Below, piece by piece: positions 9,959 through 19,383 of a stretch of DNA of 64,000 nt. Each line of letters starts with the position of its first letter. Within the stretch, counting starts at the first letter, position 1. The notes under the pieces are model-generated. The model saw nothing but the letters and a program-made list of their open reading frames with translations, made no database searches and had not been told where the DNA came from. The DNA comes from Sulfobacillus harzensis. Lineage in GTDB: Bacteria; Bacillota; Sulfobacillia; Sulfobacillales; Sulfobacillaceae. The stretch covers positions 27,278 through 91,277 of the forward strand of contig NZ_JABBVZ010000005.1 of NCBI RefSeq assembly GCF_012933365.1, in the 5' to 3' direction. The translations under genes and the position numbers were made by a program.

Positions 9959-9986
9959 AGGTTGTGCTGAGTTTGACCAGGTGTGG

Positions 9987-10244
9987 TTAGTACTTGCTTT
10001 GCCGCGGGCGCGCTTCGTTGACTATGATGTCGCGACCGCCCAGTTGCGTCCCATTCATCGCCTCAACCGCTTGCTCGACATCCTGATCCTCAACCTCAAC
10101 AAAACCGAAACCGCGCGAGCGGCCGGTTTCCCGGTCAGTGATGATGCGCGCGCTCACCACTTGCACATGCCGCGAAAAAGCCTCGGCCAACTCGTCTTCC
10201 GACATTGACCACGGCAGATTACCCACATACAACGTCTTTGCCAC
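9987..10244 (-). CDS. RRM-type RNA-binding protein
   Basis: An 85-residue single RNA recognition motif. RNP2 is LYVGNL (5-10) and RNP1 is RGFGFVEV (about 44-51), with the aromatic residues that stack on RNA in place. Such small RRM proteins are common in cyanobacteria and scattered in other bacteria; in Firmicutes they are less usual. A role as an RNA chaperone is an inference. GTG 10244 follows GGGAGGAATTT. Its place between nadD and yqeK, genes usually adjacent, suggests it was inserted into an old gene cluster. Confidence 0.9.
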   Translation of the reverse strand: MAKTLYVGNLPWSMSEDELAEAFSRHVQVVSARIITDRETGRSRGFGFVEVEDQDVEQAVEAMNGTQLGGRDIIVNEARPRQSKY

Positions 10245-10389
10245 TCAAATTCCTCCCTGTCTCTTCCTCAAGGCACCTGGCCAGGGACCCAGGCACCCGG
10301 TTCTCTAATCCACTCGGTACGGATAAGGAAACTCCGCGATGCTGGGAAACCACTGGACTTGAACACAGTATGAACATTTCTGGCGCCCT

Positions 10390-11016
10390 TCATGCCCCAA
10401 ATTCGGCATAGACCTGATTCTTGGCGATATAGTGCTCTACCGCTTCGGGAACCAGGTACTTGATGGACAATCCTTGCTGCAACCGCTCGCGAATCTGGCT
10501 CGACGAGATGGCCAAGGCCGGCACTTCCAAGGGGTGAATCCGAGCCACCCGCTCGGCGCCCAGCTGCTGCTTCAGCGCTTCAATCTTCTTCAGCGAATAG
10601 CCTGGGCGACTAGCCGCAATCAGTTCGGCATTCTGGAAAATCGCATCCGGGTAGTGCCAACTCACAATATCCAAAATGGCATCCGCGCCGGTGATGAAAT
10701 ACCACAACACCTCCGGATCCAAAGCCCGAAAATGGGCCAGGGTATCGCTGGTGTAGGATGGCCCTTGGCGGTCAATCTCCACACGCGAGATTTCAAAGTG
10801 CTGATTCGAAACAATGGCCAAAAACGTCATCAGATACCGATGCTCGGGGTCGGCTACAGCTAAGCCGGACTTATGCGGAGGCTGTCCCGCGGGAATGAAT
10901 ATCACCTGATCCAGATGAAAAGCATCCCGAGCTGCTTCCGCTGCCACCAGGTGACCGTAATGGATTGGATTGAACGTGCCTCCCATAAGCCCTATGGCTC
11001 GACGCCCTTTAACCAT
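10390..11016 (-). CDS. nadD: Nicotinate-nucleotide adenylyltransferase
   Basis: 208 residues. Makes nicotinic acid adenine dinucleotide from NaMN and ATP in NAD synthesis. The nucleotidyltransferase signature GGTFNPIHYGHL (GxFxPxHxGH) is at residues 12-23, and the second signature ISSSQIRERL near the C-terminus. FITGADAILDIVSWHYPD is typical of NadD. ATG 11016 follows GGGGTCAC. It sits downstream of obg, a common arrangement. Confidence 0.95.
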   Translation of the reverse strand: MVKGRRAIGLMGGTFNPIHYGHLVAAEAARDAFHLDQVIFIPAGQPPHKSGLAVADPEHRYLMTFLAIVSNQHFEISRVEIDRQGPSYTSDTLAHFRALDPEVLWYFITGADAILDIVSWHYPDAIFQNAELIAASRPGYSLKKIEALKQQLGAERVARIHPLEVPALAISSSQIRERLQQGLSIKYLVPEAVEHYIAKNQVYAEFGA

Positions 11017-11066
11017 TGTGACCCCAATTCGACGCCGTTTCGTTCAAATCCTCTATTTTTCGAGAA

Positions 11067-12362
<1,296 letters not shown>

Positions 12363-12977
12363 TCACAGCTGCTCAGATGTGCTTTGGACGGCGTTCCGCC
12401 TTGAAGGCCAACTTATGGCGACTCCGTCCGGCCCCAGCGTCCATCCGCGGGGCACCGAGCGCGGTGCGTCGGCCACCACAATACGAAAACCTTCGCCGGC
12501 AAAGTCGACCGTCATGGTACTTTGCGCCATGCGGATAGCTTCCCTCAATCGCCGCTCAAGAATCCAAGCCATGCGGTAGCTGGGTGCTAAAGTATCCAGT
12601 CCTGACCACCGGATCACCACGCCCCGCTCCTCGCCACGTGCATCCCAGCGTAAAAACAAGTAGCTCCAATGACTCGGAAGGTGGCGAAACCAGCGGGATT
12701 GGGATGCCTCTTGGATCATGAGCCGCTCCATGGCCTCTTCAGCCTTTTGCACGGCGCCCAGCTGCAACCAGCCCGTGACTAGTTGCAGCTGGTTCGCAAG
12801 CCGATGGCGGCGCTGTCGAATGATGAAAATCGCTTCCCGGCGGTGGCGGAAAGCCGCCCACTCCGCTACATAAAGGACAATAATCAGAAGTACAAAAAGG
12901 CGCCAAGGGCGGTGCAACGTGTAGTCGACCACCCCTAGCGCTAGGAGCACTCCAATTCGAATCCAAAATCCTCTCAC
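12363..12977 (-). CDS. Spo0B-like membrane sporulation phosphotransferase
   Basis: 204 residues. Two hydrophobic segments (about 8-21 and 25-42) are followed by a helical hairpin with an H-box: RRHRLANQLQLVTGWLQLG, with the candidate phospho-acceptor His58. This is the Spo0B pattern H-x3-N-x-LQ..GLLQLG. The C-terminal part resembles a degenerate ATPase-like domain without nucleotide-binding motifs. Placed between rpmA and obg, exactly where B. subtilis has spo0B, so a role in the phosphorelay to Spo0A is inferred. B. subtilis Spo0B has no membrane segments. The GTG at 12977 has no clear ribosome binding site. Confidence 0.72.
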   Translation of the reverse strand: MRGFWIRIGVLLALGVVDYTLHRPWRLFVLLIIVLYVAEWAAFRHRREAIFIIRQRRHRLANQLQLVTGWLQLGAVQKAEEAMERLMIQEASQSRWFRHLPSHWSYLFLRWDARGEERGVVIRWSGLDTLAPSYRMAWILERRLREAIRMAQSTMTVDFAGEGFRIVVADAPRSVPRGWTLGPDGVAISWPSRRNAVQSTSEQL

Positions 12978-12992
12978 CGTCGAAGCCGGAAA

Positions 12993-13274
12993 CTACTGAG
13001 CCTCAGTTACTGGAACAATGTCGATGACCCGACGCGTGTGGCTCTTTTCCCGGAACTCAACGCGCCCATCGACCTTGGCATACAGCGTAAAGTCACGGCC
13101 CATGCCGACGTTGTTGCCGGGATGAAATTGCGTACCCCGCTGGCGGATAATGATGGATCCGGCACTCACAACCTGACCCTGGTGGCGTTTCACACCCAAC
13201 ATCTTGGGGTTGGAATCACGTCCGTTGCGGGAGCTACCGCCACCCTTTTTGTGTGCAAACAACTGTAACCGCAT
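12993..13274 (-). CDS. rpmA: 50S ribosomal protein L27 with N-terminal pro-sequence
   Basis: 93 residues. The body [20 protein letters not shown] and the [14 protein letters not shown] segment are L27. It begins [12 protein letters not shown]: the extra residues before AHKKG match the Firmicute leader that the Prp protease removes (cleavage after the LQxF-type motif), which exposes the N-terminus that reaches the peptidyl-transferase centre. prp lies immediately downstream of rplU in the same operon. ATG 13274 follows AGGAGGA. Confidence 0.97.
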   Translation of the reverse strand: MRLQLFAHKKGGGSSRNGRDSNPKMLGVKRHQGQVVSAGSIIIRQRGTQFHPGNNVGMGRDFTLYAKVDGRVEFREKSHTRRVIDIVPVTEAQ

Positions 13275-13308
13275 CTGATGTCCTCCTTAATCAATCCGTG
13301 TTCAAAAC

Positions 13309-13626
13309 TTAATTCTGCTCTTGGTAGCGGACCGCCTGCGGCTCCGATGCCGCTAAATCCTTCAGCCCCACCAATATGGTTTCCACCACCGCCCGGGTCT
13401 CAGCCCCCATCGGCTGATGGAAAAGAAACTCCGCATTCCCGGGCTCGACTTGCCCACCCGCCGGCTCGTGCACGACTCGTGCTAATCCCAGAGACAATGT
13501 CTCCACTAACGCGCTCACCGCCGCGCAGACAATGTCTTCGCCATAGGCGCCCTGGCCGGCATGCCCGCTCACCCGGAGCTTCCACGGTTGGCCATCCGGG
13601 CCACGGGTAAGGCCAACCGTTACCAT
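13309..13626 (-). CDS. prp: Ribosomal-processing cysteine protease Prp (YsxB)
   Basis: 105 residues. Cleaves the N-terminal leader of L27. The catalytic pair is clear: His22 in VSGHAGQG and Cys34 in DIVCAAVSAL, the positions known for the family. The ATG at 13626 overlaps the rplU stop by one base (TAATG), so the two are probably translationally coupled, and rpmA follows: the conserved rplU-prp-rpmA order. Confidence 0.96.
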   Translation of the reverse strand: MVTVGLTRGPDGQPWKLRVSGHAGQGAYGEDIVCAAVSALVETLSLGLARVVHEPAGGQVEPGNAEFLFHQPMGAETRAVVETILVGLKDLAASEPQAVRYQEQN

Positions 13627-13940
13627 TAGAGTTCGATGCGGTCGATCCGGACCCGCGTTTGCGATTGACGATGACCCTGACGCCGACGGTAGTTGCTCTT
13701 TGGCTTGTACTTGAAGACCAAAATCTTTTTGCCCCGCTCCTGCCCTAACACGGTGGCCAACGCCTTCGCGCCGGGAACATATGGGGTGCCAACGACCGGC
13801 TCACCCTCATCCCCCACGACCATTAAAAGGTTCTGAAAAGTTAACTCTTCCCCCGGTTCTCCGGGCAATTTTTCCACAACTAAAACTTGACCGGGTTCCA
13901 CACGATATTGCTTGCCCCCGGTTTCAATCACTGCATACAC
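13626..13940 (-). CDS. rplU: 50S ribosomal protein L21
   Basis: 104 residues from GTG 13940, chosen because GAGGAGG lies 8 nt upstream and the protein then begins VYAVIETGGKQYRV, the normal L21 N-terminus. KYKPKSNYRRRQGHRQ is the basic rRNA-binding segment. First gene of the rplU-prp-rpmA-spo0B-like-obg run. An L21 leader RNA often lies upstream in Firmicutes, but only about 80 bp separate it from the PAP2 gene and no clear fold was found. Confidence 0.97.
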   Translation of the reverse strand: MYAVIETGGKQYRVEPGQVLVVEKLPGEPGEELTFQNLLMVVGDEGEPVVGTPYVPGAKALATVLGQERGKKILVFKYKPKSNYRRRQGHRQSQTRVRIDRIEL

Positions 13941-14020
13941 AAGAAAGTCCTCCTCATCCTGAGGTACCGTTAGTCCAATGCATGCTATCACATTCCGGAT
14001 CGATTGTCAAACAGCGCGGT

Positions 14021-14632
14021 TCATGGATCGGCCCGCCGGGCCCCTTCGGGCGGCACCCGAAGAATGATGTAGACCAGATTGACCAGCCACTCCAACTTCC
14101 CGCGTACGCCGAGAACCAAAAAACCTGCCACAACGCCCACCAGTCCGCCGAATAGTACGTCCGTCGGCCAGTGTACGCCCACAAACACACGAGCCCAGGC
14201 GACGGCAAACGCCAAGATTAACGCCCAAATCCCGTCTCCGACGCCAGCATAAAGAAGTCCAATGGCAAAGCCGAAGCTGCCGGCCGCGTGGTCGCTAGGA
14301 AATGAGGTGTCCTTGGGATGCGTAATGAGTTGGTGAACTAAATGCGGCTCCAATACAAAAGGACGGGGGCGATACGGCGTCACATGCGAGATGATCACGT
14401 TAATCACCAACGCGACCACGCCCGCTACCACGGAATACACCACTGCCCGCCGAGCCCGGGTGCGGCGATACGGAGGCCAAAACCACATGACAATAAAGAT
14501 GAGTGCCCAAATCTCCGGGGCGAACTTCGCCAAGACCACCCCCAGCAAATCGAGAATGGCATTGTGGCCCGCCGGCGCGTTTACCCAATGCTGCACATAG
14601 AAGTCAAAACTATTGACGCCTGGATGTACCAA
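14021..14632 (-). CDS. PAP2-family membrane phosphatase, copy 1
   Basis: 203 residues with about six membrane segments. The three-part acid phosphatase signature is present: PYRPRPF (first motif), SFPSDHAAGS (second) and RVFVGVHWPTDV (third). Family members of this size include BcrC-like undecaprenyl diphosphatases, which recycle the lipid carrier of cell-wall synthesis; that is the most likely role. TTG 14632 follows GGAGGG. A close paralogue lies at 20005-20622. It sits between rng and rplU, breaking the usual spoIVFB-rplU junction. Confidence 0.85.
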   Translation of the reverse strand: MVHPGVNSFDFYVQHWVNAPAGHNAILDLLGVVLAKFAPEIWALIFIVMWFWPPYRRTRARRAVVYSVVAGVVALVINVIISHVTPYRPRPFVLEPHLVHQLITHPKDTSFPSDHAAGSFGFAIGLLYAGVGDGIWALILAFAVAWARVFVGVHWPTDVLFGGLVGVVAGFLVLGVRGKLEWLVNLVYIILRVPPEGARRADP

Positions 14633-14760
14633 ACTAGTCCCTCCGTTGTTCCCGTAATTACCATTCCCCGTTTAAACGCACGACTTGGCAAAAATATTAC
14701 CCACGGTATCGACCGCAACCGAAACGGGTGCCCCACCCTTGGGCGGTTTGGAAGGAAGAA

Positions 14761-14785
14761 GGCGCTTTCCCCGTTGGGAAGCGCC
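14761..14785 (-). terminator. Terminator-like hairpin after rng
   Basis: GGCGCTT/AAGCGCC arms with inner CCC/GGG pairs and a CGTT-type loop. It lies about 20 bp past the rng stop; on the minus strand the following bases are pyrimidine-rich (CTTCTTCC) but not a clean T-run. Confidence 0.6.
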
Positions 14786-14806
14786 CTCATCTTGTCCATG
14801 TTGACT

Positions 14807-16633
14807 CTATTTGCTCGCCGCCACTTCGTCATCGACCCGGGCCACGATGCGCGCGGTCGCAAAGGTACGGAGCGCCCGTACAATCTCCACCTCCACGCGC
14901 TCTCCCACGTGGCTCCCACCGCTTTCAATATCCACTACGTAGCCTGAGATGCGGGCAATGCCGTCGTTGGGATTGGTGGCGTGGCGCTCAGCAATCTCCA
15001 ATTCCAAATGGTCCCCATCATGGACCGGAAGCGCACTCTGTTCCACCTCGGCCTTGTTCCCCACGGCCACAAATTCCACATGATTGATATCCGTCACGTC
15101 AACCCCGCGTACAAACACCGAGCGGCCGGTATCATGCTCCAAAACCCGCAGATTGCTGCCTCCCGGTCCAATCAAGTGCGCCGCCACCAAGGGGTGGGTC
15201 TCAACCAGCACCGCCTCGGCTCCCGTCTCGCGGAGCTTTTCCATAATGCGATAGCGGATGCGCCGTGCCACCACATCTTCCGACAGGACATGACCCCGTC
15301 CCTCGCAGACTGGGCATACGCGCGTCATCTGATTTAACAACGACTCCCGCACCTTCTTGCGCGTCATCTCCAACAAGCCAAGCCGCGTCAAGCCGAGCAC
15401 TGTGACCCGGGTGCGGTCATCGCGCAAGGCCTTTTGAAAGGTTTTGATGACCTCCGTCTGGTCCGCTTCATTCTCCATATCGATGAAGTCGACAATCACA
15501 ATGCCGCTAATGTCGCGCAACCGCAATTGGCGGGCGATTTCAACCGCCGCCTCTTTGTTGGTGGCCAGTACGGTGTCGGAGAGGTCCGTGGTCCCGACAT
15601 TCTTGCCGGTGTTGACATCGATTACCGTGAGCGCCTCGGTTTCGTCAATGACCAAATATCCGCCGCATTTGAGCCACACGCGGCGCTTCAATGCCCGATC
15701 CAATTCCGCTTCAATGCCGCGCGCTTCGAAGATCGGGACCGGCCCCTGGTATAGCTCAATACGGCTTTTCAGTCCCGGAGAAAGCGACTGGGCCAATTCC
15801 CGAGCACGCATATAAGCATGCGGGTCATCAATGATAAAGCGATCCACGCTGTCATCCAAGTGATCGCGCAGGCTCTTGGCAATCAGCCCGGCCTCGCGAT
15901 GCAACATCTGCGGCGCCCGCGAAGTCCGGCTCTTATGCCGCACGCGCGACCACACCCGTCTCAGGTAGGCTAAGTCCCGCATCAGCGCCCGTTGCGATGC
16001 CCCTTCGGCCACCGTACGGACAATTAAACCCATCCCCTTAGGGCGCAGCTTTTCCGCCATTTCCCGGAGCCGTTCGCGTTCCCGCTCACTTTCAATGCGC
16101 CGCGATACCCCCACCGTTTCGGAATACGGGGTGAGCACCAGATAGCGGCCCGGAAGACTAATATCGGTGGTCACGCGAGCTCCCTTGTTGCCAATGGGCT
16201 CCTTGGCGATTTGCACCACAACCTCCTGGCCCACCTTGAGCACGTCCTGAATTGGCCGTGATTTGGTGTGGTCACGATCCTCCGCATGCGCATCGTCCAC
16301 ATAGAGAAACGCATTTTTCTCCAGTCCAAGATTCACAAACGCCGCCCGCATTCCGGGCAACACATTTTCTACGCGGCCTTTGTATATGTTGCCGGCCGCC
16401 TGCTCAGCCTCCTCGTGGGTAATGTAAAACTCGACCAGTTGCCCGTCTTCCACAATTGCCAAACGACTTTCGTGCGGTGCATAGTTAATCAAAAGTTCCT
16501 TAAAAACTTTTTGCTCCGGCTCTTCAGGGGAATCCGCGTCCCCTAGGGATTTTTGGCCGGGTACCTCTTCCGCCGCGTCAGCCACAACCAAAGCTGGCAA
16601 AATCCCCCAACGGCGACGCTTGCGCCGTGGCAT
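14807..16633 (-). CDS. rng: Ribonuclease E/G family endoribonuclease with TRAM-like tail
   Basis: 608 residues. RNase E/G enzymes cut single-stranded, AU-rich RNA and mature rRNA. An S1-like RNA-binding part covers about 80-150 (NIYKGRVENVLPGMRAAFVN). The DNase I-like catalytic part holds VIDVNTGKN and IVIVDFIDM, whose aspartates bind Mg. CPVCEGRG is the zinc-link. The last about 60 residues (from GDHLELEIAERH) look like a TRAM domain, not part of the minimal enzyme. ATG 16633 is preferred (AAAGGGG box, 7 nt). RNase E/G is not universal in Firmicutes. It lies between the spoIVF-like pair and rplU. Confidence 0.92.
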   Translation of the reverse strand: MPRRKRRRWGILPALVVADAAEEVPGQKSLGDADSPEEPEQKVFKELLINYAPHESRLAIVEDGQLVEFYITHEEAEQAAGNIYKGRVENVLPGMRAAFVNLGLEKNAFLYVDDAHAEDRDHTKSRPIQDVLKVGQEVVVQIAKEPIGNKGARVTTDISLPGRYLVLTPYSETVGVSRRIESERERERLREMAEKLRPKGMGLIVRTVAEGASQRALMRDLAYLRRVWSRVRHKSRTSRAPQMLHREAGLIAKSLRDHLDDSVDRFIIDDPHAYMRARELAQSLSPGLKSRIELYQGPVPIFEARGIEAELDRALKRRVWLKCGGYLVIDETEALTVIDVNTGKNVGTTDLSDTVLATNKEAAVEIARQLRLRDISGIVIVDFIDMENEADQTEVIKTFQKALRDDRTRVTVLGLTRLGLLEMTRKKVRESLLNQMTRVCPVCEGRGHVLSEDVVARRIRYRIMEKLRETGAEAVLVETHPLVAAHLIGPGGSNLRVLEHDTGRSVFVRGVDVTDINHVEFVAVGNKAEVEQSALPVHDGDHLELEIAERHATNPNDGIARISGYVVDIESGGSHVGERVEVEIVRALRTFATARIVARVDDEVAASK

Positions 16634-16747
16634 GGTGAAACCCCTTTCTTGGATTCTCAAAAATTTCTAAACTTTAGGGGGACACCTCTTCGCGTAAAGG
16701 ATGTCCTCAAGGGTATCATACCATGAACCACCCCCCAGTCAATCGGG

Positions 16748-17620
16748 CTAGCCCGAGAGTAGTTCGGCGATGGGCAGTTCCGGCCCGAACCGTTCCATGC
16801 CCGACAGCAGCGCCTCTTCATAGAGAATACCCATTCGCCTCATGTCGGCATCCAACACCACGACCCGATGGTACTTCAAAGGCCGCATGACCCGGATCAC
16901 GTCGCCGAGCGCCACATCCCCCCGGACCGCCAAGTCCTCCACGGTCCACACGGGCCGGCGCTGAAAACCCAAAATCCGCTGGCCGAGGTCGCGAATGATG
17001 AGGTAAGGCGCATGGTGCGGCGTCCTGTAAGCACCCCAATATAAAAACGCGGCAAAGATTCCGAGCCCCAATTGCAGTTGACCCCCGGCCAGCATCGCCA
17101 GGGCGGCCGCAAATAGAAGGCGCGCCAGCCATAGTCCGCCTTCCCTGACCCGCCGCTCGGATTCCTGATACCCCATCTGCCGTGAGAGATAGAGGCGCGC
17201 TAGGCGGCCGCCATCCAGCGGTGCCACCGGCAAAAGGTTGATGGCGCCAATGGCTAGATTGGCCTCGATAAACTGGGTTACGTACTCCGGATTCATTGGC
17301 AGCGCCCGCTGAAAGGCCCAGGCGAAAGCCGCCCAAAAAAAATTGGCCAAAGGTCCCGCAACCGCCACCATGGTCTCCACATAGGGATCCTGGGTGTCAA
17401 GACCAGGGATGCGCGCCATGCCCCCAAACGGCCAAATCTCGATGCGCTCGATATCCAGGCCGTACAAATCGGCCACCACGGCATGGGTCAGCTCATGCAA
17501 GGTGACGGCCAAAAAGGCGATAATCATGGTGCGCCCATGACCGGCTGCCCCGTAGAGTACTAACACCCCTAGGAAAAGCGGATTAATGCGGACTTGGCGC
17601 CACAGAGGAGCGCGTGCCAT
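16748..17620 (-). CDS. SpoIVFB-like M50 site-2 metalloprotease
   Basis: 290 residues, multi-pass membrane protein. HELTH (42-46) is the HExxH zinc site and NLLPVAPLDGGR carries the third ligand motif (NPxDG-like). The C-terminal about 80 residues resemble a CBS pair, as in SpoIVFB. SpoIVFB cleaves pro-sigma-K in the mother cell during sporulation. The start ATG 17620 comes 2 nt after the stop of the spoIVFA-like gene; an in-frame TTG at 17647 is an alternative. The neighbourhood (spoIVFA-like upstream, rplU-prp-rpmA downstream) matches B. subtilis. Confidence 0.88.
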   Translation of the reverse strand: MARAPLWRQVRINPLFLGVLVLYGAAGHGRTMIIAFLAVTLHELTHAVVADLYGLDIERIEIWPFGGMARIPGLDTQDPYVETMVAVAGPLANFFWAAFAWAFQRALPMNPEYVTQFIEANLAIGAINLLPVAPLDGGRLARLYLSRQMGYQESERRVREGGLWLARLLFAAALAMLAGGQLQLGLGIFAAFLYWGAYRTPHHAPYLIIRDLGQRILGFQRRPVWTVEDLAVRGDVALGDVIRVMRPLKYHRVVVLDADMRRMGILYEEALLSGMERFGPELPIAELLSG

Positions 17621-17621
17621 G

Positions 17622-18257
17622 TTAGTGTCGAATCCACCCGGCCCCAAAGAGCGCCGAGCCTAAGGGATTCACGGGATACCCATCTTTGGTGGCGCCAAGC
17701 GTCAACTCCCGGGACCTGAGGTGGCCAATCACGGTGGTCGGCTGGACCCGTTGACCTTTATGGAGGGCTGCCGGGGCGATGCCCTTGAAGTCCACGAGAT
17801 ACCCATTAGCGCGAACTTCAACCGCCGTCCGGCTGACCCGAACCACGGATGCCATCATCCCCGCTTCGACCGGTGCATGAAGCCCCGCTTTAATGGTAGC
17901 TGCCGGATTGAATCGGGCTTTAGCCCCGGTTCCCTGCCACCCGAAGGACTGCACCAGCCTTGCGCTGGCCACCGGCGAAATCCAATGCGGGACTGTCTTG
18001 GCGGCAGGAGAGGCGATTCCCTTAGGCATGGGCAGGGACAGGCTGCCCAGGTGAGCCCCTGCGGGAACATGCGTGCTGGTCTCAATCCAATGTTGTGTAT
18101 TGGCCATAATAAGGCGGGCGGCCCGGCCTGACGTGTGCGAGGCCAGTGCCAGGGTCATGAGAATCAACCCCGCAATTAGCCAGCGCACCCATCCCATACG
18201 GGGCATCGTCTCCGGGCTTGGCTTATCCTGAGGCCAGGAAATTTCCGGTTTGGCCAT
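17622..18257 (-). CDS. SpoIVFA-like membrane protein with degenerate M23 domain
   Basis: 211 residues. One membrane segment (about 23-42) is followed by an extracytoplasmic part with a LytM/M23-like fold: QSFGWQGTGAKARFNPAATI, IKAGLHAPVEAGMMASVVRV and VQPTTVIGHL. The zinc ligands of active M23 peptidases are not evident. SpoIVFA holds SpoIVFB inactive until the forespore signal arrives; the adjacent SpoIVFB-like gene supports this call. ATG 18257 is chosen because GGAGG (18265-18269) is 7 nt away. Confidence 0.78.
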   Translation of the reverse strand: MAKPEISWPQDKPSPETMPRMGWVRWLIAGLILMTLALASHTSGRAARLIMANTQHWIETSTHVPAGAHLGSLSLPMPKGIASPAAKTVPHWISPVASARLVQSFGWQGTGAKARFNPAATIKAGLHAPVEAGMMASVVRVSRTAVEVRANGYLVDFKGIAPAALHKGQRVQPTTVIGHLRSRELTLGATKDGYPVNPLGSALFGAGWIRH

Positions 18258-18311
18258 GTCCATCCCTCCACGAGATGGTATGAGCCGGCGATAGGCAATA
18301 TGTCCCAGTAC

Positions 18312-19172
18312 TTAGCTTAAGGGAGAGTAATACACTGCCAGGGAATGCGGCAGTATACCGAAGTCGAGAAGCCAACGCGAATCCTGGCGGGTCACCTCGT
18401 GCTGCAAGAAGCCCCACTCCTCGCCGGTCAAAATCGGACCCACACGCCCCACCCGATTGAGAACGTAATAGGCATAGCGCTTGGGGACCCGCAGGGTGAG
18501 AATGCGGAAGAGATGCACGTCACGGGCAATGTGGCGAACCACGTCCTCCAGCTTCATCGACTGCGGTCCTCCGATATCGTAAATCTGCCCAATAGTGCGT
18601 TCCAGCCACAGCGAGCGCAGTGCGATTTCCGCTACATCGCCGACATAGACGGGCTGAATCAATGGTTTGGACTCCGGGAGCACCGCCCATGGGCGGTTGG
18701 CCGCTTCTTCGAGTCGCTTGAAGGTTTCCGACCCATGGCCAAACATGAGGTGCGGACGCAAAATCGTGTATTCCAGCCCGGAATTGACCACCACCTGCTC
18801 CCCCACCCATTTGCTCTGCTGAAAGCGCGTGGGCGCATGAAATCCCGCTCCCATGGCGCTAATATAGATAAATCGCTGCACGCCTCGCTCTTGGGCTTCC
18901 CGTACAATGCGGCGGGTCCCCTCTTCATGCAAGGCCTCAACCTGGTCGGTTTCGCCGGGATGATGCCCGGCACAGTGAATAATGGCGTCAAACGTTAGTT
19001 CGGGTCCCTCAAAGCCCTCCTCTTTCAACAAGTCCCCAACCATGGGCACGACGCTCAAATCGTTCTGGATCTCCCGGGTGAGCCCTACCACCCGATAGCC
19101 CATCCGCATGAGCCGTTGGCTCAACTCTCGTCCTAGAAAGCCGGTCGCTCCCGTGACCAACACATTGCGCAT
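18312..19172 (-). CDS. NAD(P)-binding epimerase/NmrA-like protein
   Basis: 286 residues. MRNVLVTGATGFLGRELSQ gives the Rossmann motif TGATGFLG; IHCAGHH, FIYISAMGAG and LRPHLMFGHG follow the atypical extended SDR pattern seen in the complex I NDUFA9-like group. There is no canonical YxxxK. It may act as an NAD(P)-dependent reductase or a non-catalytic NAD sensor. ATG 19172 follows AAAGGAG. The substrate is unknown. Confidence 0.82.
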   Translation of the reverse strand: MRNVLVTGATGFLGRELSQRLMRMGYRVVGLTREIQNDLSVVPMVGDLLKEEGFEGPELTFDAIIHCAGHHPGETDQVEALHEEGTRRIVREAQERGVQRFIYISAMGAGFHAPTRFQQSKWVGEQVVVNSGLEYTILRPHLMFGHGSETFKRLEEAANRPWAVLPESKPLIQPVYVGDVAEIALRSLWLERTIGQIYDIGGPQSMKLEDVVRHIARDVHLFRILTLRVPKRYAYYVLNRVGRVGPILTGEEWGFLQHEVTRQDSRWLLDFGILPHSLAVYYSPLS

Positions 19173-19221
19173 GTCGCGAACGCTCCTTTGCCGTCGAATG
19201 GATATTCCATTTGCGACCGAG

Positions 19222-19383
19222 CTAATCCTTTTTTGAGGAGGCCCTTTTTTGCCGGTTCGAGGAGCGGGAAAAGAGGCGCCGTTCAATACGCTCAAGCCGA
19301 CTTTGAATCCGGGCCAACACGACGAATATTGCAAGAAGAAAGGCTAAATCGAGGGCTAACAGCACCAATCCGTCAGTTTTCAC
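19222..19383 (-). CDS. Small 53-residue membrane protein
   Basis: Not previously named. GTG 19383 follows a strong GGGGGGAGGG box, 5 nt away, and the gene overlaps the end of the membrane ferredoxin-like gene by 11 bp. The product has an acidic MKTDG start, one hydrophobic helix (about 6-24, LVLLALDLAFLLAIFVVLA) and then a basic amphipathic tail rich in Arg, Lys and Ser. The positive-inside rule puts the tail in the cytoplasm. Translational coupling to the upstream gene suggests a partner or small subunit of that membrane protein. Confidence 0.6.
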   Translation of the reverse strand: MKTDGLVLLALDLAFLLAIFVVLARIQSRLERIERRLFSRSSNRQKRASSKKD

